From the NCBI GenBank assembly GCA_018711265.1, contig DVIM01000167.1, forward strand, positions 1 through 13,459: DNA of 13,459 nt, given 5' to 3'. The notes under the pieces are model-generated. The model saw nothing but the letters and a program-made list of their open reading frames with translations, made no database searches and had not been told where the DNA came from. Position numbers and translations under genes: made by a program. The DNA comes from Spyradocola merdavium. Lineage in GTDB: Bacteria > Bacillota > Clostridia > Christensenellales > UBA1750. Below, piece after piece: positions 1-5,862 of the stretch. Position 1 is the first letter of the stretch; each line of letters starts with the position of its first letter.

Positions 1-647
1 CCTGTGGGGCCGCCCGCCGGCCCCGCGGGCCCGGTCGGCCCCAGCGCGCCGGCGGGACCCGTCGCGCCCGCGGGGCCCGTTGCCCCCGCGGGACCCGTTG
101 CGCCCGTGGGACCCGTCGCCCCCGCGGGACCCGTCGCCCCCGTGGGGCCCGTTGCCCCCGCGGGACCCGTCGCCCCGGCGGGACCCGTCGCCCCCGCGGG
201 GCCCGTCGCCCCCGCGGGGCCCGCTGCCCCGGTTGGGCCTGTGGGACCTGCGGCGCCCGTGGGACCGGTCGGGCCCTCCGCTCCGGTGATGCCCCGCGCA
301 CCCTGCGTCCCCGTGGAACCGGCGGGGCCTGTGGCGCCGGTTGGTCCGGTGGGGCCGACGCTGCCCGCAGGTCCGGTCGGTCCGGTCGGTCCGGCCACGC
401 CGACCGCGCCGGCAGGTCCGGTGGGGCCCGCGGGTCCTGTGGGGCCGGGGATGCCCGGGGAACCCATGGGCCCGGTGGGACCGATCTGCCCTGCGCTGCC
501 CATGGGGCCCGTCGGCCCGGGGACGCCGGCCGGCCCCGTCGGCCCGACGAGGGGGGCGGCGGGAAAGGGCGCCGGCGGGGCGACAAAGTTGGCGGGGAAA
601 AAGCGGCAGCAGCCGCGCAGGAGAGAGGGACGATGGATCTGCTTCAT
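1..647 (-). CDS. Collagen-like (Gly-X-Y repeat) surface protein, C-terminus cut by window edge
   Basis: The minus-strand frame starting at ATG 645-647 gives a 34-residue non-repetitive leader rich in Pro, Phe and Ala (begins MKQIHRPSLLRGCC, ends PAAPLV). At least 60 consecutive Gly-X-Y triplets follow, from residue 35 to the edge. Thr, Pro and Ala dominate (GAT, GPT, GPA, GAP). High Thr in the Y position is typical of bacterial collagen-like proteins such as the BclA exosporium filaments, where Thr is often glycosylated. At the edge (positions 3-11) the phase slips by one residue (GGPTG). No stop codon lies in the window, so a C-terminal domain is unseen. There is no signal peptide and no strong ribosome binding site before the ATG. 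An in-frame GTG at 675-677 is an alternative start, but it would lie at or before the predicted transcript start. I infer a spore-surface role from family and promoter; a different cell-surface role is possible. Confidence 0.85.
   Translation of the reverse strand, partial: MKQIHRPSLLRGCCRFFPANFVAPPAPFPAAPLVGPTGPAGVPGPTGPMGSAGQIGPTGPMGSPGIPGPTGPAGPTGPAGAVGVAGPTGPTGPAGSVGPTGPTGATGPAGSTGTQGARGITGAEGPTGPTGAAGPTGPTGAAGPAGATGPAGATGPAGATGPAGATGPTGATGPAGATGPTGATGPAGATGPAGATGPAGALGPTGPAGPAGGPT
12..545 (-). repeat. Tandem 9/18-bp repeats encoding Gly-X-Y triplets
   Basis: Every ninth base step carries a Gly codon on the minus strand, without a break from 543-545 down to 12-14. The most uniform part, about 55-240, is built from near-identical 18-bp units (Gly-Ala-Thr-Gly-Pro-Ala/Thr). 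Such an array is prone to slippage, so triplet number may vary between strains and in assemblies. Confidence 0.85.
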
Positions 648-680
648 GAAGGCGCCAACTTTCTGCTTGAATTTCACAGG

Positions 681-709
681 CAGTGTATGCGCCGCAGGGG
701 CGGCGCGTT
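681..709 (-). promoter_or_regulatory. Candidate SigK-like (mother-cell) promoter of the collagen-like gene
   Basis: On the minus strand, AACG (709-706) is followed by 16 bp and then CATACACTG (689-681). The SigK consensus is mACm-N16-CATAnnnTA; only the last base of the -10 and the last m of the -35 differ. The octamer CATACACT also fits the SigE -10, but no SigE-type -35 is present. The predicted transcript start is near 674, which favours the ATG at 647 as start codon. It lies between the leuA terminator and the gene it would serve. This is a motif match in a short GC-rich spacer, not proof. Confidence 0.4.
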
Positions 710-727
710 CCGGAGCGGCGCGGGCGC

Positions 728-761
728 AAAAGCGCCCCGGCGCGCGGGCGGCGCGCCGGGG
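728..761 (-). terminator. Rho-independent terminator after leuA
   Basis: An 11-bp perfect stem (CCCCGGCGCGC with GCGCGCCGGGG; arms 751-761 and 735-745, loop 746-750) is followed on the minus strand by CG-C and TTTT (728-731). It begins 11 bp after the leuA stop codon. A smaller overlapping hairpin, GGGCGC-AAAA-GCGCCC (722-737), uses part of the same bases. The T run is short, so termination may be incomplete. Confidence 0.7.
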
Positions 762-771
762 CCGGGGGGAA

Positions 772-2439
772 TCACTTGCCGAGGCGGTTGATGGCGGAAA
801 CCAGGGCGTTGACGGAGGCGGCCATGATGTCGTCGTGCGTGCCCGCGCCCCAGGAGACCTGGCCCTCGGGCGTCCGGATGCCGACATAGGCGATGGCCTT
901 GGCGTTGGAGCCCTGCTCGATGGCGTGCTCCTGGTACTTGATGATGGAGTAGCGGTAGCCGAGGTTTTCCTTCAGGGCGTTGGAGACGGCGTCCAGGCGG
1001 CCATTGCCCTGGGCGGTGAAGACCTGCTCCTCGCGGCCGCCGTTGAAGACCGTGATCGTGGCGATGATGCCGTTTTCCTGGCGGAAGTGGGCCTCGACCA
1101 CGTCCAGCGGGTCGAAGTTGTTGACGTAGTTCTCCATGAAGATGGCCAGGATGTCGTCGGCCTGCATCTCGCGGTGCTCCTGGTCGGAGAGGCGCTTGAC
1201 GGTGTAGCTGAAGTCCTCGCGCATGGCCGCGGGCAGGTCGTAGCCGAAGTGGCTCTCCAGCACGTGGCCGATGCCGCCCTTGCCGGACTGGCTGTTGATG
1301 CGGATGACGTCGCTCTCGTAGGTGCGGCCGATGTCCTCGGGGTCGATGGCCAGGTACGGCACGGTCCAGCGGCCGCCGCCGTGCTCGGCGCGCCACTTCA
1401 TGCCCTTGGTGATGGCGTCCTGATGCCCGCCGGAGAAGGCCGCGAACACCAGCTGTCCGGCGTAGGGCTGGCGCTCGTAGACGTGCATGCCGGTCACCCG
1501 CTCGTAGACCGAGGTAAGGCTCGGCAGGTTGGAGAGGTCCAGCCCCGGGTCCACGCCCTGGGCGTACATGTTGAGCGCCAGGGTGACAAGGTCCGTGTTG
1601 CCGGTGCGCTCGCCGTTGCCAAAGAGCGTGCCCTCCACGCGGTCCGCGCCGGCGAGCAGGCCCATCTCCGTGTCGGCCACGGCGCAGCCGCGGTCGTTGT
1701 GCGGGTGCAGGGAGACGATCACGTTCTCCCGGAAGAGGAGGTGGTCGCACATGTACTCGATCTGGTTGGCGTAGACGTGCGGCATGGACAGCGAGACCGT
1801 GGCCGGCAGGTTGATGATGACGGGGCGCTCGGCCGTGGGGGCAAAGATGCGGAGCACCTCGTTGCAGATTTCCGCGGCAAAGTCCATCTCCGTGCCGGTG
1901 AAGGACTCGGGCGAATACTCAAAGCGCACGTCCGCCTCGGGCAGGATCTCCTCGCGCAGGCGCACGCAGAGCTCGGCGCCGGTGGTGGCGATGCGCACGA
2001 TCTCCTCCCGCGTCTTGTGGAAGACCTGCTCGCGCTGGGCCAGGGACGTCGGGTTGTAGAGGTGGACGATGGCGTGCCGGACGCCGCGCAGCGCCTCGTA
2101 CGTGCGGCGGACGATGTGCTCGCGCGACTGGGTGAGGACCTGGATGGTCACGTCCTCCGGGATGAGGCCGCGCTCGATGAGCGCGCGCACGAATTCGAAC
2201 TCCGTGTCCGAGGCGGCGGGGAACCCCACCTCGATCTCCTTGAAGCCCGCGCGCACCAGCGTCTCAAAGAACTCGATCTTCTCCTCCAGGCCCATGGGCA
2301 CGATCAGCGCCTGGTTGCCGTCCCGCAGGTCGACCGAGCACCAGATGGGCGCGCGCTCGATGTGGTCGCGCCGCGCCCAACGCATGGGCGGGTTTTCCGG
2401 CGCAAAGTATTGGATTCCGTACTTGCTCGCGTTTTGCAT
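772..2439 (-). CDS. leuA: 2-isopropylmalate synthase, type 2 (LeuA2)
   Basis: It encodes 555 residues. The enzyme condenses acetyl-CoA with 2-oxoisovalerate, the first committed step of leucine synthesis, in the cytoplasm. The N-terminal TIM-barrel has the R39-D40-G-N-Q motif that opens the active site, the metal-binding H245-P-H247-N-D-R-G motif and FGNGERTGN at about residue 273. The C-terminal quarter fits the LeuA dimerisation/leucine-feedback domain. Length and the leader 'PIWCSVDLRDGNQALI' match the type-2 (leuA2) branch rather than the shorter NifV/LeuA type. The start at ATG 2437-2439 is set by AAAGGAGA 6-7 bases upstream; the longer open frame to 2655 runs back through the T-box leader and is not used. 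It stands alone: leuB, leuC and leuD are not in the window. Expression is expected to follow charged tRNA-Leu levels through the T-box. Confidence 0.96.
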   Translation of the reverse strand: MQNASKYGIQYFAPENPPMRWARRDHIERAPIWCSVDLRDGNQALIVPMGLEEKIEFFETLVRAGFKEIEVGFPAASDTEFEFVRALIERGLIPEDVTIQVLTQSREHIVRRTYEALRGVRHAIVHLYNPTSLAQREQVFHKTREEIVRIATTGAELCVRLREEILPEADVRFEYSPESFTGTEMDFAAEICNEVLRIFAPTAERPVIINLPATVSLSMPHVYANQIEYMCDHLLFRENVIVSLHPHNDRGCAVADTEMGLLAGADRVEGTLFGNGERTGNTDLVTLALNMYAQGVDPGLDLSNLPSLTSVYERVTGMHVYERQPYAGQLVFAAFSGGHQDAITKGMKWRAEHGGGRWTVPYLAIDPEDIGRTYESDVIRINSQSGKGGIGHVLESHFGYDLPAAMREDFSYTVKRLSDQEHREMQADDILAIFMENYVNNFDPLDVVEAHFRQENGIIATITVFNGGREEQVFTAQGNGRLDAVSNALKENLGYRYSIIKYQEHAIEQGSNAKAIAYVGIRTPEGQVSWGAGTHDDIMAASVNALVSAINRLGK

Positions 2440-2479
2440 GTTGTTCTCCTTTCCGGCGCAGTCCAGGGAAGCGGGGGAG

Positions 2480-2521
2480 AAAAAAAGCCCTCGCCTCCTG
2501 CGGGTGCAAGAGACGAAGGCT
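2480..2521 (-). terminator. T-box attenuator terminator upstream of leuA
   Basis: On the minus strand, AGCCTTCGTCTCT (2521-2509) pairs with GGAGGCGAGGGCT (2498-2486) over 13 positions including G-U pairs, with a 10-base loop. It is followed by seven T (2486-2480). The left arm shares CTCT with the antiterminator helix, so the two structures are mutually exclusive. Confidence 0.88.
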
Positions 2522-2776
2522 TCCCTCCGCGGTACCACTCTTGTTGGCACGTCCATTCCGTGCCCAGCTCCTTGTTTCGCGCATCGGCAGCGCTGTGCGA
2601 ATGCGCGCCCCTGGGTAACGGCGGGGCTCCGGCCTAACCTAGTCGCTCTTGGCATTGCGGTTCAGCAGGCTGCTCAAGGGAGAGTTCGCGCGTGCGGCCC
2701 GTGCCGCCTTGCACCACGCGGCGGCTCTCTGCGACGGGGGAGACATGCGCTTTTGCCCTGTCAAAGCATTTGATTT
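2480..2776 (-). promoter_or_regulatory. T-box riboswitch (leucine, CUC specifier) controlling leuA
   Basis: The minus-strand leader carries the T-box core AGAGTGGTACCGCGG (2526-2540), close to the consensus AGGGTGGNACCGCG. UGGU can pair with the ACCA end of tRNA-Leu (discriminator A). Upstream, AGAGAGCCGCC...GGCGGC fits the distal part of stem I. Helices CAGGG/CCCUUG and GCGC/GCGC bracket a loop whose 3' strand is GAACUCU, placing the Leu codon CUC at 2684-2682 as specifier. GGCACG/CGTGCC forms a hairpin just before the T-box. Antiterminator pairing CAAGAG (2543-2538) with CTCTTG (2512-2507) excludes the terminator arm. Known mechanism: uncharged tRNA-Leu stabilises the antiterminator and lets leuA be transcribed. 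The secondary structure was paired by eye. Confidence 0.9.
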
Positions 2777-2782
2777 GGGTTT

Positions 2783-2811
2783 AGTATAGCCGAAATGCAA
2801 GCCGTTGTCAA
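2783..2811 (-). promoter_or_regulatory. Sigma-A promoter of the T-box/leuA transcript
   Basis: A perfect -35 TTGACA (2811-2806), a 17-bp spacer and -10 TATACT (2788-2783) lie on the minus strand. The predicted transcript start is near 2776, giving an untranslated leader of about 335 bases that contains the T-box. Confidence 0.9.
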
Positions 2812-2887
2812 GAAACAAAACGCGGCGCGGCCCGGGTCCGCATGGCGAAATGCTGGGGAGGTTTTTCGGCGTTTTTTGTGCATTCGC

Positions 2888-2916
2888 TTGTCCCCCCGGC
2901 GGAAATATGATATGAT
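2888..2916 (+). promoter_or_regulatory. Promoter of the RraA-family gene
   Basis: -35 TTGTCC (2888-2893), a 17-bp spacer and -10 TATGAT (2911-2916) are followed by an A-rich start region. It is back to back with the leuA promoter, about 77 bp apart, so a regulator bound between them could affect both genes. Confidence 0.7.
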
Positions 2917-2960
2917 AAAAACAGTTCTATACATAGATTACCGGCAAGGGGGAGTTTCAC

Positions 2961-3905
2961 ATGTTCTTTTACACAAAGGAAGACGTCATCAAGCTCACGC
3001 CCCAGTGGACGGGCGAGCGCATGGAGGACGGCCGGCCCAAGGTGCCCGCGTCCGTTCTGGAGCGCATGCGCAAGCTGACCCTGGAGGAGGTCTGGGGCCG
3101 CGCCTATTCCCTGGGCTATGAGTTCCAGTCCGAGGGCCACTTCATGACCACCCACTCCACGGAGGATCACCGCCTGGTGGGCCGCGCGCTGACCTGCGTC
3201 TGTGTGCCCCTGCGCCAGGACCTGCACGAGGTCGCCACCGCCGAGTCCCGCGAGTTCGGCTTCAAGGGCGGCTACAATAAGTCCGCCGTCGACCGCCTGG
3301 TCGAGGACGACGTCATGGTCGTGGACCTGTTCGACAAGGTCGTCTACGGCACCTTCTTCGGCGGCAACCTCTCCACCCAGCTCAAGAACAAGACCAAGCG
3401 CGGCGGCGCGGTCGTCTGGGGCGGCATCCGCGACCTGGACCAGGTCAAGAAGATCGAGGGCATCCAGATCTACTACCGCGGCACCCACCCCACCCCCATC
3501 CGCGACTACGTCATGACCGGCTACAACGCGCCCTGCCGCATCGGCGAGGCCATCTGCATGCCCGGCGACGTGGTCTTCGGCAGCAACGAGGGCGTGGTCT
3601 TCGTTCCCGCGCACCTGGCGGAAAAGACCGTCGACAGCGCGGAGAAGTCGCACCTGAAGGACGACTTCGGCTTTGAGCGCCTGAAGCAGGGCGTCTACAC
3701 CGCCACCGAGATCGACGCCAACTGGTCCGACGAGATGTGGAAGGACTTCCAGGGCTGGTTCAAGACCAGCGAGATCGCCGCGCCCTTCCAGTACCTCGAC
3801 TGGGAAGAGGACATCGAGCGCTCCCGCCAGATGCGCGAGCATCCGGAGTCCATCGTCCGCAAGGGCCCCCGCACGGACAACCCGTCCATCCGCTCCACCA
3901 TCTAA
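2961..3905 (+). CDS. RraA-family protein (long form; possible aldolase/decarboxylase)
   Basis: It encodes 314 residues. The RraA-like core runs from about residue 65 to 225, with GGN at 134-136, the G154-G-I-R157-D158 motif that in the family holds the substrate carboxylate and metal, and GDVVFGSNEGVVFVP at 202-216. Family members include E. coli RraA (RNase E inhibitor, about 160 residues) and class II HMG/CHA aldolases with oxaloacetate decarboxylase activity. This protein is far longer, with an N-terminal section (WTGERMEDGRPKVP) and a charged C-terminal tail of about 80 residues. That resembles a sub-group annotated as RraA or dimethylmenaquinone methyltransferase, whose substrates are unsettled. 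The GxRD motif is retained, so a metal-dependent lyase is more likely than pure RNase inhibition; this is inference. The start is supported by AGGGGGAG at 2947-2954. The gene is a single unit with its own promoter and terminator. Confidence 0.85.
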   Translation: MFFYTKEDVIKLTPQWTGERMEDGRPKVPASVLERMRKLTLEEVWGRAYSLGYEFQSEGHFMTTHSTEDHRLVGRALTCVCVPLRQDLHEVATAESREFGFKGGYNKSAVDRLVEDDVMVVDLFDKVVYGTFFGGNLSTQLKNKTKRGGAVVWGGIRDLDQVKKIEGIQIYYRGTHPTPIRDYVMTGYNAPCRIGEAICMPGDVVFGSNEGVVFVPAHLAEKTVDSAEKSHLKDDFGFERLKQGVYTATEIDANWSDEMWKDFQGWFKTSEIAAPFQYLDWEEDIERSRQMREHPESIVRKGPRTDNPSIRSTI

Positions 3906-3921
3906 TCTGCATAAGAAAAGC

Positions 3922-3958
3922 AAACCCTCCGCATGGATTCCGCATGCGGAGGGTTTTT
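3922..3958. terminator. Terminator between the RraA-family gene and the DUF3788 gene, probably bidirectional
   Basis: A 12-bp perfect stem ACCCTCCGCATG / CATGCGGAGGGT (3924-3935 and 3943-3954, loop 3936-3942) is followed by five T on the plus strand (3954-3958). On the minus strand it is followed by TTTGCTTTTC. It lies 16 bp after the plus-strand stop and 38 bp past the minus-strand stop at 3997, so it can serve both converging genes. Confidence 0.88.
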
Positions 3959-3996
3959 GCCGTCCAAGGCGCGCAGCGCGCAGCGCTCCGGACGAT

Positions 3997-4425
3997 TCAG
4001 CCGGGAAGCGGGCGCTTCCGATTCGGCTTTCGCTTGAGGGCGAGTATTTTCATATAGGCGTCCAGATCCCCCAAATCCGTCGGCGCAAACAGGACCCATT
4101 TTCCATCGCGATAGGTCGTCGCCTCGTCGTATTGCCGGCAGAGGGGCGCGGGGAGAGCGCCCCGCATTTCCTCAAACGCCGCACGCTCCGCCTGACCGAA
4201 GATCACCAGAAAGCCAAAACAGTTTTCCCGCGCATACAGGCAGCAGAGCGTCTTCCCGCCTCTGCGGTATTTGTATTCATACCGCCAATTCTTTCCGCCC
4301 GGTCCCCCAATTTGTTCCATTTCATACGCCGCTTCAATGGCGGAACGGAATCCCTGCCAAACCTCGAACAGGGAGACGCCGAGCAAGTCCCGCAGAGCGG
4401 ACGGAGTCGGCTCTTCTTTGCACAT
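3997..4425 (-). CDS. DUF3788-type protein of unknown function
   Basis: It encodes 142 residues, predicted soluble, with no signal peptide or membrane segment. The order of blocks matches DUF3788: FEVWQGFRSAIEAAYEME, then KNWRYEYKYRRGGKTLCCLY (about 46-65), then FGFLVIFGQAERAAFEE, then YRDGKWVLFAP and a basic ALKRKPNRKR tail. Members are about 140 residues and have no firmly assigned activity. The start at ATG 4423-4425 is fixed by AGGAGGG seven bases upstream. It lies 155 bp downstream of gpsA on the same strand, with no clear terminator between, so it may be read through from gpsA or have its own unseen promoter. The open frame extends far upstream, but that is a GC-rich artefact in another frame of gpsA. 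Confidence 0.85.
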   Translation of the reverse strand: MCKEEPTPSALRDLLGVSLFEVWQGFRSAIEAAYEMEQIGGPGGKNWRYEYKYRRGGKTLCCLYARENCFGFLVIFGQAERAAFEEMRGALPAPLCRQYDEATTYRDGKWVLFAPTDLGDLDAYMKILALKRKPNRKRPLPG

Positions 4426-4580
4426 AAACAACCCTCCTGTTTTGTGTGCCGGATACAGGATCGCAGAAACGGGCAGAGCCGCGCTTGCGCCGCCGACGAT
4501 CGCGCTCCATGAGAGGCGGCGCTTCTTTCCTCGCGTTTTCTCGGCTGCGCTGCCGCCCAGAGCAAGGGGAGATTCGGTTT

Positions 4581-5537
4581 TCAGAATTCGCGCTTGAGGC
4601 TGCGCAGAAACAGGTTGGAGAGCGCCTCGCGGGGGTTCACGCCCTCGTAGAGCACGTCGTAGACCGCGCCGCAGATGGGCAGGCCCACCCCGCAGCGCGT
4701 GGAGAGAACGCGCAGGGCCTTGGCGGTCGCCATGCCCTCGGCGAGCTGCGCATAGCGCTCGCCCCGGACGAACCTCTCCCCAAAGGCTCGGTTGTGGCTG
4801 TAGGGGGAGAAGACCGTCGCCTCGTAGTCGCCCAGGTGCGCAAGGCCGTAGGCCGACCGCTCGCTCCCGCCCAGCGCGCCGATCAGCCGGCCGACCTCGC
4901 GCGTGCCGCGCGCCATGAGCGCGCCCTTGAGCGAGGTCAGGCCGTAGCCGTCCAGCATCCCCGCCGCGATGCCCACGACGTTCTTGGCCGCGGCGCCGAT
5001 CTCGTTGCCGATCAGGTCGTCCCCGTAGTAGAAGCGGATCAGGTCCGAAGAAAAGGCCCGCACGAGCGCCTCGCGCAGGGCGGCGTCCGCGGAGTCGATC
5101 ACCATGCAGTTGGGCACGCCGCGCAGGAAGTCCTGCACGTGGCCGGGCCCGACCCAGATCGCGCAGGGGATGGGGCCCAGCTCCTGCGCGACGATCTCCG
5201 TGATGCGCAGCCCGGTCTCCGCCTCCAATCCCTTCATGCAGAGCACGAGCGCCCGGCCGGAGAGGTCCAGCCCGGCGAGCTCCCGGAGGAAGCTCCGCAG
5301 CGACTGCACGCCCACGGAGATGACCAGCGCCTCCGCGCGGGAGACCGCCGCGGCAAGGTCCGTCGTGAGCTGCACCCCCTCCGGGATCTGGAGCAGGTCG
5401 TTCTCCCGGTACTTCAGCAGGCGCTCCATCCGCCAGGACGCCGCCCGGCCGTAGAGCGTCACCTCGTGCCCTGTCCGGCACAGATACCAGGCGAGAAAGG
5501 AGCCCCACCTGCCGCAGCCCAAAACCGAAATCCGCAT
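4581..5537 (-). CDS. gpsA: NAD(P)H-dependent glycerol-3-phosphate dehydrogenase, divergent form
   Basis: It encodes 318 residues. The enzyme reduces dihydroxyacetone phosphate to sn-glycerol-3-phosphate for phospholipid synthesis in the cytoplasm. The N-terminal Rossmann motif is G7-C-G9-R-W-G12. The catalytic Lys is in NEIGAAAKNVVGIAAG (K185), and the C-terminal domain has GLAHLGD and SPYSHNRAFG, equivalent to the usual GLGD and S-RNR-FG motifs. The block usually written SGPS.A reads VGPGHVQDF here (129-137), a departure from the E. coli and B. subtilis type, so the protein belongs to a separate branch of the family. The start at ATG 5535-5537 is supported by AAGGAGGGG seven bases upstream; upstream in-frame codons are rejected. 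It is transcribed from the promoter at 5581-5609. Confidence 0.92.
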   Translation of the reverse strand: MRISVLGCGRWGSFLAWYLCRTGHEVTLYGRAASWRMERLLKYRENDLLQIPEGVQLTTDLAAAVSRAEALVISVGVQSLRSFLRELAGLDLSGRALVLCMKGLEAETGLRITEIVAQELGPIPCAIWVGPGHVQDFLRGVPNCMVIDSADAALREALVRAFSSDLIRFYYGDDLIGNEIGAAAKNVVGIAAGMLDGYGLTSLKGALMARGTREVGRLIGALGGSERSAYGLAHLGDYEATVFSPYSHNRAFGERFVRGERYAQLAEGMATAKALRVLSTRCGVGLPICGAVYDVLYEGVNPREALSNLFLRSLKREF

Positions 5538-5580
5538 GTCTTGTCCCCTCCTTGTGACTTTTTTCCCACAGCTTTTCCCC

Positions 5581-5609
5581 AGTATACCGCCGGAAGCGGG
5601 ACCTGTAAA
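5581..5609 (-). promoter_or_regulatory. Promoter of gpsA
   Basis: -35 TTTACA (5609-5604), a 17-bp spacer and -10 TATACT (5586-5581) lie on the minus strand. The transcript should start near 5574, leaving an untranslated leader of about 37 bases. A DnaA-box-like TTTCCCACA sits at 5562-5570, just after the start point. Confidence 0.85.
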
Positions 5610-5781
5610 GCCCAGGCTCGCGCGCAAGCAGGATTTTGGTCATTTTGCACGACGAAACGTCGCTTTTTGGGATTCCGCGCGCCATTTTCGCGGCAGAGGG
5701 GGATTTTGGACGAGAAAAATTTAACAAGCGCCTTTGCCGCACACAGGGCGTGCACACGCTATCCCCAAGGTTGTCCGAATC

Positions 5782-5826
5782 TTTTCCACAAAGTTATCCA
5801 CAGCCTGTGCAAAACTTGTGGGCACA
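5782..5826. promoter_or_regulatory. DnaA-box cluster with 12-bp spacing
   Basis: TTTTCCACA (5782-5790), TTATCCACA (5794-5802, the perfect consensus) and TGTGCAAAA (5806-5814, reverse orientation, fits TTWTNCACA on the minus strand) start exactly 12 bp apart. A degenerate fourth element TGTGGGCAC starts at 5818. DnaA binds such sites at origins and at regulated promoters. No dnaA, dnaN, rpmH or other replication gene is in the window, so a regulatory or titration site is as likely as an origin. Confidence 0.6.
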
Positions 5827-5862
5827 GAGTTTCTGAGCCGCTATATCTAGTGGGGGGAGCCC

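Noticed and set aside
1..545. Collagen repeats considered as a CRISPR or noncoding minisatellite
   Set aside because: The 9/18-bp periodicity keeps a Gly codon in frame throughout, with changes mostly at X and Y positions and third bases, as expected for a coding repeat; there are no spacers.
675..677. GTG start for the collagen-like protein
   Set aside because: It has no ribosome binding site and lies at about the predicted transcript start; the ATG at 645-647 is kept, although its own site is weak.
4..2637. An 877-codon open frame on the plus strand over the collagen-like gene and leuA
   Set aside because: Its first part is the complement of the Gly-X-Y repeats (period Pro) and the rest is antisense to leuA and its T-box; GC-rich codons leave the opposite strand open. 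It has no ribosome binding site or domain.
2440..2655. N-terminal extension of LeuA to 2655
   Set aside because: This stretch is the T-box leader and terminator. A strong ribosome binding site sits before the ATG at 2437-2439 and the homologous region starts there.
5650..5668. Small hairpin CGACG-AAA-CGTCG followed by five T, as a terminator
   Set aside because: The stem is only 5 bp and no plus-strand gene ends before it.
4426..5757. Upstream part of a 586-codon minus-strand frame ending in the DUF3788 gene
   Set aside because: It is a shadow of gpsA in another frame; the true DUF3788 start is at 4425 after AGGAGGG.
5636..5836. A 66-codon plus-strand frame in the intergenic region
   Set aside because: It runs through the DnaA boxes, has no ribosome binding site and no recognisable family.
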